64,000 nt of DNA from JBBIOU01 sp037443205 (GTDB taxonomy: Bacteria; Bacteroidota; Bacteroidia; Flavobacteriales_D; UBA2798), in assembly GCA_037443205.1 (NCBI GenBank), contig JBBIOU010000010.1, positions 1-64,000 on the forward strand, read 5' to 3'. Both the position numbers and the translations under genes were made by a program. Below the pieces are notes generated by a model. The model did no database searches. It saw only the letters and a program-made list of their open reading frames with translations, and was not told the DNA's origin. Below, in pieces: positions 30,174 to 40,121 of this stretch (the stretch's first letter is position 1; each line of letters opens with the position of its first letter).

Positions 30174-31538
30174 TTATGAAAACATTAAAATAAACACTGC
30201 GGCACCTGCTAAATAACCTAATAAAGATAATAAGGACATTTTTTTCAGATACCAGATAAAATCTATTTTCTCTAATCCCATTACGGCTACTCCTGCTGCA
30301 GAACCAATAATTAAACAACTACCTCCTGTTCCGGCACAATACGCAAGAAACTCCCAAAATGTTCCGTCTTGTACAAAATAAGCATCCCAGCCTGTTGCCC
30401 CGGCCGGTGCTAATTCATACATACCTTGTGCTGCAGCTACTAAGGGCACATTATCTACAATGGCTGATAACAAGCCTATGATTATATTGATTCCAAGAAT
30501 TTGAGCCAATTCATTACCTGCCATAACTGAGGATGCTCCGTTTCTTAGGGCATTGGCTAAATTTTCTAAGATATGTGCTTCTTTTAATGACGAAATAGCT
30601 AATAATATTCCCAAGAAAAATAATACGCTGGGAGTATCTATTTTACGTAAGACACTTACAACCGAAAGTTGATTTTTTTCTTCTTTGTTTTTAGCCTTGT
30701 GCATAATTTCGGTTACTACCCATAGTATTCCTAATCCTAACAACATTCCCATAAAGGGTGGTAAATGTGTGATTGTTTTAAAAACAGGCACAAACAACAA
30801 CATTAATATTCCTAAAAAGAATATGATGTTTCTTTCTGCATCCGTAGTTGGATTTTTATAGTGCTCCAGCCCCTCTTGCCTAAGTGGTCTTTGAATTTTT
30901 CCTTTCATGGTAAAAGAAAGTAATAATAAAGGGGCAAATAAGCACACCAGGCTGGGGATAATTAATTTTATAACTATTCCCTGAGCGGTAATTTGTTTAT
31001 CTATCCATAGCATGGTGGTAGTTACATCGCCAATAGGCGACCATGCGCCACCGGCATTAGCGGCAATAACAATCATTCCACCAAAAAACCATCGGTCTTT
31101 CTGATCGGCAATAAGCTTACGTATCAATGATACCATAACAATAGAGGTAGTAAGATTATCTAATGCTGCCGACATAAAAAATGTAATGATACAGATAACC
31201 CATAATAGTTTAACTTTATTGGTAGTTTTAATTTTATCGGTAATAACTGCAAATCCTTCATGAGCATCAATTAATTCTACAATAGTCATGGCACCTAACA
31301 GGAAAAATAAAATCTGACCTATCTCGGCAACTGTCATTTCCATTCCGTGTTCAATGTGGTGTTGGGCTGCCTCTGCATCAACCCCCAGGATAGCCTGCGC
31401 ACCAAAAACCAAAATTGTCCATGTTAATACACCTATCAATAAAGCTGATGCTGCTTTGTCAATTTTTATGGGGTGTTCTAAGGCTATACAAGCATACCCT
31501 ACAACAAAAATTATTATCATCAATAAAGTAGCGTCCAT
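30174..31538 (-). CDS. nhaD: Na+/H+ antiporter NhaD
   Basis: A 454-residue sodium-proton antiporter of the NhaD family with about 11-12 membrane helices. SAALDNLTTSIVMVSLIRKL and IVIAANAGGAWSPIGDVTTTMLW carry the conserved Asp/Thr/Ser residues of the ion site, and NIIIGLLSAIVDNVPLVAAAQGMY repeats the motif in the second half. It follows the Glu/Leu dehydrogenase by 2 nt and precedes exbB by 17 nt, which suggests a single transcript. Confidence 0.93.
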   Translation of the reverse strand: MDATLLMIIIFVVGYACIALEHPIKIDKAASALLIGVLTWTILVFGAQAILGVDAEAAQHHIEHGMEMTVAEIGQILFFLLGAMTIVELIDAHEGFAVITDKIKTTNKVKLLWVICIITFFMSAALDNLTTSIVMVSLIRKLIADQKDRWFFGGMIVIAANAGGAWSPIGDVTTTMLWIDKQITAQGIVIKLIIPSLVCLFAPLLLLSFTMKGKIQRPLRQEGLEHYKNPTTDAERNIIFFLGILMLLFVPVFKTITHLPPFMGMLLGLGILWVVTEIMHKAKNKEEKNQLSVVSVLRKIDTPSVLFFLGILLAISSLKEAHILENLANALRNGASSVMAGNELAQILGINIIIGLLSAIVDNVPLVAAAQGMYELAPAGATGWDAYFVQDGTFWEFLAYCAGTGGSCLIIGSAAGVAVMGLEKIDFIWYLKKMSLLSLLGYLAGAAVFILMFS

Positions 31539-31540
31539 AA

Positions 31541-32779
31541 TTAACTGTTTTTGTTTGTTATTTTTTGTAAAGAAATTTCAAATGCCGTTTTTGCAATGTT
31601 TTTATTTGTATTGTTATTACGTAGTATTTGCTGTAGCGCTTCTTTGATGGTGTTTGTAACATCATTAAATATATGTTTATCGGTAAGTTGTTGTTCGGTT
31701 TTAGACATCAGATAGGCAAAAACTCTTGCCATACCGCAGTTAGCTATAAAATCAGGAATTAATGCAATGTGTTCATCCACATATTTTGCTATCGGACCAA
31801 AAAATATTTCTTTATCGGCAAAGGGAACATTGGCACCGCAAGATACTACTTGCAATCCATTGCTTATTAACTGCTGCATTTGCTGCATTGTTAATATTCG
31901 CGAAGCGGCACAAGGTAAAAAAACATCGGCATTAAGACTCCATATTTTTTTATTTACTTCTTCAAAGGGCAACATGGCGCTATGATTTAATGCGTTGCCA
32001 TTTTTAGAAATAAATAGTTCGCGTATTTCTTCAAAGGTAAAACCATTTTCATTAATTAATCCGCCTGCTCTGTCTATGATACCAACTATACCGGCTCCGC
32101 ATTGGGCAGCGTAATATGCAGCAGCAGAAGCTACGTTACCCCAGCCCTGTACAATAACACGCTTATTTTTGAAGGAATGGTTTTGTAATTCGTAAAACAA
32201 ACGTACCGACTCAGAAACGCCAAAACCTGTAATCATATCTGCTACCAAATATTTATTACTGATATCCGGACTGTAGTACGTGTCGCTGATTACTTTACTT
32301 ACTCCTTTTCTAAGATTATCAATACGCAACTGTTTAGTTTCATCGTTTCCGAAATGTCCGCAAACAACTCCTTCCTGAGGATGCAGTAACCCTAATTTGG
32401 CTGTGATGGGTATAACCTCATGCACTTCGTCAACATTTAAATCTCCTCCTGTACCATAATAGTGCTTTAACAGAGGCAATACAGCCTGATACCATCTTGT
32501 AAGCACGTCTTTTTTGCGGGGATCGGCAGGATCGAAATTTATACCTGATTTTGCACCACCTATTGCAGGTCCGGCAATACTGAATTTTATTTCCATGGTT
32601 TTTGCCAGAGCAATCACTTCATTTTTATCCAAACCTTTGCGCATACGAGTACCTCCTCCGGCTGCTCCTCCTTTTAAAGAATTAATTACTACCCAACCTT
32701 CGGCATCTGTTTCACTATCCTTCCACTCAAAAACTATTTCCGGGCGCTTTTCTTCAAATTTTTTTAGTTGTTCTAGCAT
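31541..32779 (-). CDS. Glu/Leu/Phe/Val dehydrogenase
   Basis: A 412-residue NAD(P)-dependent oxidative deaminase. The catalytic Lys region is GPAIGGAKSGINFDP, and the dimerisation-domain text YYGTGGDLNVDEV is also typical. The Rossmann segment is KNKRVIVQGWGNVASAAAYYAAQCGAG. Specificity (glutamate, leucine or others) cannot be settled by reading. ATG 32779 is used rather than the TTG one codon upstream. It is first in a run with nhaD, exbB, exbD, tonB and folC. Confidence 0.9.
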   Translation of the reverse strand: MLEQLKKFEEKRPEIVFEWKDSETDAEGWVVINSLKGGAAGGGTRMRKGLDKNEVIALAKTMEIKFSIAGPAIGGAKSGINFDPADPRKKDVLTRWYQAVLPLLKHYYGTGGDLNVDEVHEVIPITAKLGLLHPQEGVVCGHFGNDETKQLRIDNLRKGVSKVISDTYYSPDISNKYLVADMITGFGVSESVRLFYELQNHSFKNKRVIVQGWGNVASAAAYYAAQCGAGIVGIIDRAGGLINENGFTFEEIRELFISKNGNALNHSAMLPFEEVNKKIWSLNADVFLPCAASRILTMQQMQQLISNGLQVVSCGANVPFADKEIFFGPIAKYVDEHIALIPDFIANCGMARVFAYLMSKTEQQLTDKHIFNDVTNTIKEALQQILRNNNTNKNIAKTAFEISLQKITNKNS

Positions 32780-32805
32780 CAATGTATTTTATCATCAAAA
32801 CCCGA

Positions 32806-32813
32806 CAAAGGTA
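32806..32813 (-). promoter_or_regulatory. -7 promoter element of the dehydrogenase-led operon
   Basis: On the minus strand, TACCTTTG, an exact TAnnTTTG match, lies 26 nt upstream of the ATG at 32779. No -33 TTTG is visible at normal spacing. Confidence 0.45.
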
Positions 32814-32939
32814 TTAAAAGCCCTTATTGCTGTTTAAATTTCTATACAAAAAGTTTTAATGCCTACAATGTTAATTATTAAAATACTTTTGTTTTTCTTA
32901 ACGTATTCATTATGATTAATTTGCATTATATTTAATCCG

Positions 32940-33515
32940 ATGAATTATTTAATTGTAAACTGCGGCAGTAAAAAAACTCCTGAAATAGCTAAAAAAGTCA
33001 ACATGCTGGGTGCGCATACAGATATTATTAATTTACATGAAACCATACCACTTAATTTTAACACATATACAGGAATAATAATGAGCGGTGCTCCCATTTT
33101 ATTAACTGAAACTCACCCTGATAACTTAATAAATCAAATAAAGCCATTGATATTTTCCAAAATACCCCTGCTGGGAATATGTTTTGGTCATCAACTGCTG
33201 GGTTTAGCATATGGCGCACAAATTAAGCGATGCAGTGAAGATAGAAGCGAACAAGAAATAGAGATATTTAATCATCAGGATTTATTCAGCGGATTTAATC
33301 AAACCGCCCTCTTTAACGAAGACCATTGCGAATGTATCAGCCTACCGAAAGAATTTATCTTGCTTGCTTCTTCAAAAATATGCCGAAACGAAGCCATGAA
33401 ACATGCATATTTACCATTTTTCGGGGTGCAATTCCATCCCGAAACATCAGGAGAGAATGGCACTGCATTATTTAAAAATTTTATGAATATTTGTGAGCGT
33501 CAATACATGCAATAG
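32940..33515 (+). CDS. Class I glutamine amidotransferase-like protein
   Basis: A 191-residue stand-alone GATase1 domain. The catalytic triad is visible: C81 in GICFGHQLLG, and H166 and E168 in GVQFHPET. It resembles the free glutaminase subunit of archaeal GMP synthase (GuaA N-terminal part) and the YfeJ-like group. No ATP-pyrophosphatase partner gene is adjacent, so the ammonia acceptor is unknown. It precedes the SpmA/SpmB fusion gene by 3 nt and is presumably cotranscribed with it. Confidence 0.85.
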   Translation: MNYLIVNCGSKKTPEIAKKVNMLGAHTDIINLHETIPLNFNTYTGIIMSGAPILLTETHPDNLINQIKPLIFSKIPLLGICFGHQLLGLAYGAQIKRCSEDRSEQEIEIFNHQDLFSGFNQTALFNEDHCECISLPKEFILLASSKICRNEAMKHAYLPFFGVQFHPETSGENGTALFKNFMNICERQYMQ

Positions 33516-33518
33516 CAC

Positions 33519-34805
33519 ATGATTTTAAATTACGTTTGGATTGCTTTTATTCTCATAGCTTTTATAGTAGCTTTATTTAAACTATTATTCGAAAATGATT
33601 TGGCTGTGTTTGGAACCATGTTTGCCGAAGCGCTTAGCATGGCAAAATTTTCGGTGATGGACATTGCTTTGCCTTTATCGGGAGTAATGATATTTTGGAT
33701 GGGGATGATGAAAATAGCAGAAAATTCGGGACTGGTTAATGTATTTTCAAGCTGGTTATGGCCTTTTTTTAAGTACCTGTTTCCGGAAGTACCTAAGGGG
33801 CATCCGGCAGCAGGGGCTATGGCCATGAATTTATCAGCTAATGTGTTAGGACTTGATAACGCAGCAACCCCACTGGGAATTAATGCCATGAAAGAATTGC
33901 AATCATTAAACCCCGAAAAAGACAAAGCCAGTAATGCGCAAATCATGTTTCTGGTATTAAACACCTCCGGTCTTACAGTAATACCCAGCAGCATTATTGC
34001 TCTAAGGGCTGCCAGCAATTCGCAATCTCCTACCGATATATTCATTCCCATTTTAATCGCCACTGCTGTTTCAACCATAGCGGGTATTGCTACAACATCC
34101 GTATATCAAAAAATCAATTTATTTAAATCCGGTTTTTTAATACCCTTATTTGTTGTTATTTCTCTACTTAGTTTATTGGTTGGCAGTATAGTTTATTTTT
34201 CTTATTGCGACAGTACATCATTGGCAACAGAAATTACAGATGCTTCTCAGTGTTTTTCAAAAAGGCTGGGTATAATTTCCGGGTTTGCCGGTTCATTTAT
34301 CATTCTGCTCATATTATTCACCTTTATTGCTTACGCTTTGCATAAGCGCAACAATGCTTATGAAAGTTTTATAGAAGGAGCGCGCGAAGGATTTAATACT
34401 GCTGTCAGCATTATTCCTTATTTAATTGCTATGCTGGTTGCCATTGCCCTGTTTAGAAGTTCGGGAGCCATGAATTATATAATTGAGGGATTAAGAGGTG
34501 TGTTTGCATTATTCACTTCGAAAACAGAATTTGCCGATGCTTTGCCTACTGCACTTATGCGGCCGTTAAGTGGCAGCGGTTCCAGAGCCATGATGATAGA
34601 ATGTTGGAAAACCTTTCACGTAGATAGTTTGCAAGGGCGTATGGCCTCAGTAATACAAGGCAGCACCGAAACAACTTTTTATACCATTGCTGTATATTTT
34701 GGCTCGGTAGGCATAAAAAAAGTAAGACATACCATAGCCTGCGGATTAGCTGCTGATATAGCCGGAATTATTGCAGCTATTTGGATAAGTTATATTTTTT
34801 TTTAA
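33519..34805 (+). CDS. Fused SpmA/SpmB nucleoside-recognition membrane protein
   Basis: A 428-residue polytopic membrane protein with two nucleoside-recognition (Gate) domains. The first half has IALPLSGVMIFWMGMMKIAENSG and AAGAMAMNLSANVLGLDNAATPLGINAM, matching SpmA. The second half has EGAREGFNTAVSIIPYLIAMLVAIALFRSSG and PTALMRPLSGSGSRAMM, matching SpmB. In Bacillus the separate proteins affect spore core dehydration; the fused form in non-sporulating Bacteroidota has no settled role. The gene upstream encodes a glutaminase-like protein. Confidence 0.88.
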   Translation: MILNYVWIAFILIAFIVALFKLLFENDLAVFGTMFAEALSMAKFSVMDIALPLSGVMIFWMGMMKIAENSGLVNVFSSWLWPFFKYLFPEVPKGHPAAGAMAMNLSANVLGLDNAATPLGINAMKELQSLNPEKDKASNAQIMFLVLNTSGLTVIPSSIIALRAASNSQSPTDIFIPILIATAVSTIAGIATTSVYQKINLFKSGFLIPLFVVISLLSLLVGSIVYFSYCDSTSLATEITDASQCFSKRLGIISGFAGSFIILLILFTFIAYALHKRNNAYESFIEGAREGFNTAVSIIPYLIAMLVAIALFRSSGAMNYIIEGLRGVFALFTSKTEFADALPTALMRPLSGSGSRAMMIECWKTFHVDSLQGRMASVIQGSTETTFYTIAVYFGSVGIKKVRHTIACGLAADIAGIIAAIWISYIFF

Positions 34806-34840
34806 TTAATATTATATCTAATTTTACTTAAAATATCGTT

Positions 34841-36493
34841 ATGAAATTTTTTTTGCCTACATTTTGTTGTATTTATTGCCTTGCCCAAGGGCAGTATAAA
34901 GAGATTGAAGTAAACTCAACAGTTACCGAAGTAATTGTTTATTTACAGGGTGCACAAGAAACACGCATGGCAAAAGTAACTATACCCGAAGGAAACAGTA
35001 CCCTGCTATTTAAAGGTTTACCCTCTCATGTAAACCCTGCCTCCATTCAATTAACGGGCGTAAATCAGTTTACCATACTCTCTGCCAATTTCAGGCAAAA
35101 CTTTTTAGCTGAAGATAAAAACAGCAAACGCATACAAATATTAACCGACAGTTTAAACATACTTCAAAGAAAACAACGCGAAATTGAAACAGAAAAAAAT
35201 ATATTAAACGAAGAAAAAAGTATGCTTCAGAGCAATCATAAACTAAGCGCAGATGATAATCTGGACATCGAAAACCTGATAGAAATTGGTGATATTTACA
35301 GGGAGCGTATGCTTAAAATAGAAATGAAACTTATTGAACTCAATAAAAAAAACGAACAATTGCAGAAAGAAATTAATTTACATAAAAAAACTTTAAGTTT
35401 ATTAAACCCTGAACAAAATACTGCAAACGGAGAAGCCCTGATAAGCGTTAATTCGAAGAGCAACATTCATACAACTGTATATCTAACCTATGTTACAAAT
35501 CTGGCCTCGTGGATGCCTTTTTACGACATTAGAAGTTCAGAAGCTGAAGGTCCTATAAGCATTACATACAAAGCCCGCGTAAAGCAATTTACCGGCACCG
35601 ACTGGAAAAATGTTAAAATAACTCTTTCTACAGCAAATCCCGATTTATTAAACAATATACCCGATGTGCCGGTTTGGTATGTTGATTACTATTATGGAAA
35701 CAATCAAGCCAAATACGAACAACAAAAATCTATGTACCAACAATATGCCCCGGCCAAACAAAGTAACAAACCAATTGATGAAGAAAATAATGCTGCTGAG
35801 ACAAAAGCCATCAGTAATATTTCGGGCGTAACTATGAGTTCGGGTAGTTTAATTACTAATCTAAACACAACCAATTTAAACAATACCATTACTATTGAAT
35901 ACGAAATTAAAAATCCATATTCTATACCGGCTGACGCTATGGATTATGTAGTAGAAATAGGCAAATACGATTTTCCGGCCAGCTATAAATACATTGCCAT
36001 ACCTAAACTAAACGAAGAGGCTTATTTAATTGCCCGCATTACCGGATGGTTTGAATACAACTTATTACCGGCCGAAAGCAATATTTATTTTAAAGGAACT
36101 TATGTAGGCAAAGCTTTTTTAGATACCGAAACCACCAGCGACACCCTGGAGGTATCTATGGGAATTGATGAATCGGTTGTTGTAAAACGTAAACAAACCA
36201 ACATACTTAGCAGCCGCAGCGTGATTGGTAATACACGCAAAAAAAATGACGAGTTTGAAATAAATATCCGTAATAACAAACGAACTAATATCAGCATAGA
36301 AATTGAAGATCAAATACCCATCAGTAAACAAAAAGAAATTGTGGTTGAAACGGGCGAATTATCAAAAGCAGAATACAACAAAGAAACCGGAAAACTAAAA
36401 TGGAAAATTGATTTGGCTCCTTCCTCAAATTACCTCATAAAATTTGGATATACCGTAAAATATCCTAAAAGCTATTACATTACCAATCTATAA
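34841..36493 (+). CDS. DUF4139 (MuiA-like) protein, copy 1
   Basis: A 550-residue exported protein. A short signal peptide (MKFFLPTFCCIYCLAQG) precedes the N-terminal DUF4140 domain (VNSTVTEVIVYLQGAQETRMAKVTIPEGNSTLLFKGLPSHVNPASIQL). A coiled coil covers residues ~105-190. The DUF4139 domain begins at VYLTYVTNLASWMPFYDIRSSEAEGPISITYKARVKQFTGTDW and ends with the NNKRTNISIEIEDQIPISKQKEI block. MuiA of Azotobacter relates to mucoidy inhibition, but no activity is known for these homologues. It is followed after 5 nt by a paralogue. Confidence 0.88.
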   Translation: MKFFLPTFCCIYCLAQGQYKEIEVNSTVTEVIVYLQGAQETRMAKVTIPEGNSTLLFKGLPSHVNPASIQLTGVNQFTILSANFRQNFLAEDKNSKRIQILTDSLNILQRKQREIETEKNILNEEKSMLQSNHKLSADDNLDIENLIEIGDIYRERMLKIEMKLIELNKKNEQLQKEINLHKKTLSLLNPEQNTANGEALISVNSKSNIHTTVYLTYVTNLASWMPFYDIRSSEAEGPISITYKARVKQFTGTDWKNVKITLSTANPDLLNNIPDVPVWYVDYYYGNNQAKYEQQKSMYQQYAPAKQSNKPIDEENNAAETKAISNISGVTMSSGSLITNLNTTNLNNTITIEYEIKNPYSIPADAMDYVVEIGKYDFPASYKYIAIPKLNEEAYLIARITGWFEYNLLPAESNIYFKGTYVGKAFLDTETTSDTLEVSMGIDESVVVKRKQTNILSSRSVIGNTRKKNDEFEINIRNNKRTNISIEIEDQIPISKQKEIVVETGELSKAEYNKETGKLKWKIDLAPSSNYLIKFGYTVKYPKSYYITNL

Positions 36494-36498
36494 TTTTT

Positions 36499-38160
36499 AT
36501 GAAACAAACTTTAAATATACTTGCTATTGCGATGATAAAAATATTTTCCGTTTTAAACAGCAATGCGCAAGTTAATGAAATAAGCACCGAGTCGAGTATT
36601 CAGGAGGTAACGGTTTTTTTAGAAAACGCACAAATAACGCGCAAAGCTAAATTAAACCTGCAGGCAGGCTCAAATATCATTAAACTTGTAAAACTATCAC
36701 CCTACATCATCCCGTCAAGCATTCAGGTAGCCGGTAATAACTCGTTTACTATTTCATCCGTAAACCATCGTAACAACTATTTTACCTCAACCGAAGATAA
36801 TCCCGAGATAAAAAAATTAACTCAAAAACTCGAACATATCGAAAATGAAATATTAACGAATCAAGCTATGATAAATACCTACATGGAAGAAAAAAATCTA
36901 TATAACGATAACAAAGTATTCTTAGGCAAAAAAAACGCGCCTACCGGTGATAATTACTTAGATATGATTGAATTTTATGCAAACCGTTACACGGAGGTAA
37001 ATAAAAAAATATTAGATTTAACCCTAAAACAAGAAGATTTAATTCTGCAAAAAAATAATCTTAAAAATCAATTAAACTCACTCAAAAATTCATATAACAT
37101 TAACCAGGGAGAAATAATATTAAACGTAAATGCAAATACTAAAACTCAGACAGAAATCATCTTTAGTTATGTGGTTACTCATGCGCACTGGCGTGCAGCA
37201 TACGATATTAAAGCTACGGATATTAAATCGCCTATAGAGCTAACCTATAAAGCCAAAGTAACTCAATCGTGCGGAGAAGATTGGAACCAGGTAAAATTAA
37301 TCCTCTCTACCGGAAATCCTGCTAAAAACAACAATAAACCTGTTTTAGGAATTTGGGCGCTTAGCGGCTACTCATCCTCAGGATATGATAAAAAACGTAA
37401 AACAGGAAGATACTCGGATAAGGCCTATAGCCAGGCAGATGATTTATATAATGTTAAAAATGAACTTAGTGAAGTTGTAATAGAAACTAAAAAAATGAAG
37501 AATAAAGCCGATAAAACCATAAGCAGCGCAGAATTTACAACCGAAAATCAAACCACCGTAAGTACCGAATTTAGTATTACCATCCCCTACTCCATCAAAT
37601 CAGACGGAAAAGAATATACCGTTGAAATACAAAAAAACCAACTACAAAGCGATTATAGTTATTATGCTGCTCCCAAATATGACAAGAATGCCTATTTAAT
37701 TGCCGGCATAATAAACTGGGAACAATATAATTTAATTAGTGGATGGGCAAACACCTATTTTACCGATTCATATATAGGGCGTTCGTATATTGATCCTAAA
37801 CAAACAGAAGATACTTTGAGCATATCCTTAGGCAGAGATAAATCTGTTTTTATAGAACGAAAAAAAATAAAGGATTACACCCAACGTGCAGGTGGGTCAA
37901 GCAAAAAAATAACCATTGGTATAGAAATTAATATCCGAAACACCAAATCAACGCCTGTAAATCTTGAACTGGAAGATCAAATTCCCGTAAGCAAACAAAA
38001 AGACATTGAAGTTGAGCTACTGGAAAAAAATGATGCCAAATACAAGAAAGAAGACGGCTCATTAATATGGAATATTTCTCTTGCTCCCGGTGAAGGTAAA
38101 AAAATTAAATTTGTTTATTCTATAAAATATCCTAAAGACAAAGAATTAAGTAATTTTTAA
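36499..38160 (+). CDS. DUF4139 (MuiA-like) protein, copy 2
   Basis: A 553-residue paralogue of the preceding gene with the same order of parts: signal peptide (to NSNAQ), DUF4140 (SSIQEVTVFLENAQITRKAKLNL...SSIQVAGNNSFTISSV), coiled coil, then DUF4139 from IFSYVVTHAHWRAAYDIKATDI onward, ending LEDQIPVSKQKDIEVELLEK. The central linker (residues ~290-360) is lysine-rich and differs strongly from copy 1. The 5-nt spacing shows a two-gene tandem unit. The two products may form a complex or have diverged partners. Confidence 0.88.
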   Translation: MKQTLNILAIAMIKIFSVLNSNAQVNEISTESSIQEVTVFLENAQITRKAKLNLQAGSNIIKLVKLSPYIIPSSIQVAGNNSFTISSVNHRNNYFTSTEDNPEIKKLTQKLEHIENEILTNQAMINTYMEEKNLYNDNKVFLGKKNAPTGDNYLDMIEFYANRYTEVNKKILDLTLKQEDLILQKNNLKNQLNSLKNSYNINQGEIILNVNANTKTQTEIIFSYVVTHAHWRAAYDIKATDIKSPIELTYKAKVTQSCGEDWNQVKLILSTGNPAKNNNKPVLGIWALSGYSSSGYDKKRKTGRYSDKAYSQADDLYNVKNELSEVVIETKKMKNKADKTISSAEFTTENQTTVSTEFSITIPYSIKSDGKEYTVEIQKNQLQSDYSYYAAPKYDKNAYLIAGIINWEQYNLISGWANTYFTDSYIGRSYIDPKQTEDTLSISLGRDKSVFIERKKIKDYTQRAGGSSKKITIGIEINIRNTKSTPVNLELEDQIPVSKQKDIEVELLEKNDAKYKKEDGSLIWNISLAPGEGKKIKFVYSIKYPKDKELSNF

Positions 38161-38191
38161 AACCCTGCTATTTCTTCATATAAAAAGACAA

Positions 38192-38208
38192 GCTGTCAGT
38201 ATTACAGC
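38192..38208 (+). promoter_or_regulatory. Small hairpin upstream of htpG
   Basis: GCTGT (38192-38196) and ACAGC (38204-38208) pair around a 7-nt loop, 42 nt before the htpG start. It does not match the CIRCE heat-shock operator. A regulatory role is only a guess. Confidence 0.2.
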
Positions 38209-38250
38209 CAGGGGCATACGCTTTGATAGATTACGTGAAAAAATACAATT

Positions 38251-40107
38251 ATGCAAACCGGAAAAATAAATGTTCAAACCGAGAATATCTTTCCTATCAT
38301 CAAAAAGTTTTTATATTCCGATCATGAAATATTTTTACGCGAGTTGGTGGCCAATGCCGTAGATGCCACACAAAAACTTAAAACCTTAGCCGCCATAGGC
38401 GAATTTAAAGGGGAAACGGGCTTAATGCAGGTACGTATATCGCTCAATAAAGAAAACAAAACTATCACCATAAGCGATAATGGTATAGGCATGACCGAAA
38501 ACGAAGTTGAAAAATACATCAATCAGGTTGCTTTTTCGGGTGCTAAAGAATTTATGGAAACTTATAAAGATAAAGCCCAAGGCATTATAGGTCATTTTGG
38601 ATTAGGATTTTATTCATCCTTCATGGTATCAAAAAAAGTAGAAATTATTACCAAATCCTATAAAGATGAACCTGCCGTAAAATGGGAATGTAACGGAACA
38701 CCTGAATATACTATTACTCAACACGATAAAAACACCCGGGGTACAGATGTAATCTTGCATATTGCAGAAGATTCGGAAGAGTTTTTGGATGAAAACAGAC
38801 TGAACAATATTTTGAAAAAATATTGCCGGTTTTTACCGGTAGAAATAGTATTTGGCACCCACAAAGAAAAAATTAAAGATGAGAACGGTAAAGAAATTGA
38901 AAAAGAAGTTGACACGGTTATAAATATTACACAACCGGCATGGGTAAAAGCCCCGGCTACATTAACAGAAGAAGATTACAAAAACTTTTACCGCGAGTTA
39001 TATCCGTTTGCCGAAGAACCTTTGTTTCATATCCACCTCAATGTAGATTATCCGTTTAATCTTACCGGTATATTGTATTTTCCGAAGATAAAAAACAACT
39101 TTGAAATTCAGAAAAACAAAATTCAATTATATTGTAATCAGGTATATGTAACCGATCAGGTAGAAGGTGTAGTACCTGAATTTATGATGCTTTTACAAGG
39201 TGTTATTGACTCGCCCGACATCCCTCTGAATGTATCACGTTCGTATTTGCAAAGCGACAGCAATGTAAAAAAAATAGCTGCCTACATCAGTAAAAAAGTA
39301 GCCGAAAAGCTGGATGAAATGTATAAAAATAATCGCGATGATTTTGAAAAAAAATGGGATGATATAAAACTCTTTATTGAATACGGTATGCTAACCGATG
39401 ATAAATTTTATGAGCGTGCCGTAAAATTTGCTTTACTTAAAAATACTGACGATAAATATTTTACCATTGATGAATACACCGACAAAATAAAACCCATACA
39501 AACCGATAAAAATAAGCGACTGGTATTTTTATATGCTTCGGATGTAAAACAACAAGACCAGTTTATTGATACTGCCAAAGAAAGAGGATATGACGTATTG
39601 TTATTTAACACTCCTTTATCCCCGCATTTAATTTCAAAATTAGAGCAAAAAATAACCGATAGCTCTTTTGTAAGGGTTGATGCTGATACAATAGATAAAT
39701 TAATACAAAAAGATGAAAAATTACCTTCTAAATTAAACGAAAGCGAACAGCAAACTCTAAAAAAATTTTTCGAAACCCATGTTGATAAAGAAAAGTATAG
39801 TATTCAGTTTGAGAGCATGAGCGAAAACGAAATGCCGGTTATCATTACTCAAACCGAATTTATGCGCAGAATGAAAGAACAGGAAGCCATCGGAGGGAGT
39901 GGTTTTTATGGCGTATTGCCTGAAATGTACAATTTGGTAATAAACAGCAATCACAAACTGGTAGTTGATTTACTAAAAGAAACAAGTGATGAAGTAAAAA
40001 ACAATAAAGCCAAACAACTTATTGATTTAGCCCTGCTCGCTAAAGGATTACTGCAAGGAAAAGAACTTACCGGATTTATTAAACGCTCGGTAGAAATGAT
40101 AAAATAA
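38251..40107 (+). CDS. htpG: Molecular chaperone HtpG (Hsp90)
   Basis: A 618-residue ATP-dependent chaperone. The GHKL ATPase site is ELVANAVDATQKL near residue 30, with the Asp-containing ISDNGIGMTENEV and the lid GIIGHFGLGFYSSFMVS. The middle-domain PLNVSRSYLQSD arginine motif is present, and the C-terminal dimerisation domain is complete. Length is typical for Bacteroidota. It is a single transcription unit convergent with the methyltransferase gene. Confidence 0.97.
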   Translation: MQTGKINVQTENIFPIIKKFLYSDHEIFLRELVANAVDATQKLKTLAAIGEFKGETGLMQVRISLNKENKTITISDNGIGMTENEVEKYINQVAFSGAKEFMETYKDKAQGIIGHFGLGFYSSFMVSKKVEIITKSYKDEPAVKWECNGTPEYTITQHDKNTRGTDVILHIAEDSEEFLDENRLNNILKKYCRFLPVEIVFGTHKEKIKDENGKEIEKEVDTVINITQPAWVKAPATLTEEDYKNFYRELYPFAEEPLFHIHLNVDYPFNLTGILYFPKIKNNFEIQKNKIQLYCNQVYVTDQVEGVVPEFMMLLQGVIDSPDIPLNVSRSYLQSDSNVKKIAAYISKKVAEKLDEMYKNNRDDFEKKWDDIKLFIEYGMLTDDKFYERAVKFALLKNTDDKYFTIDEYTDKIKPIQTDKNKRLVFLYASDVKQQDQFIDTAKERGYDVLLFNTPLSPHLISKLEQKITDSSFVRVDADTIDKLIQKDEKLPSKLNESEQQTLKKFFETHVDKEKYSIQFESMSENEMPVIITQTEFMRRMKEQEAIGGSGFYGVLPEMYNLVINSNHKLVVDLLKETSDEVKNNKAKQLIDLALLAKGLLQGKELTGFIKRSVEMIK

Positions 40108-40121
40108 CTTACGCTGAGGTG

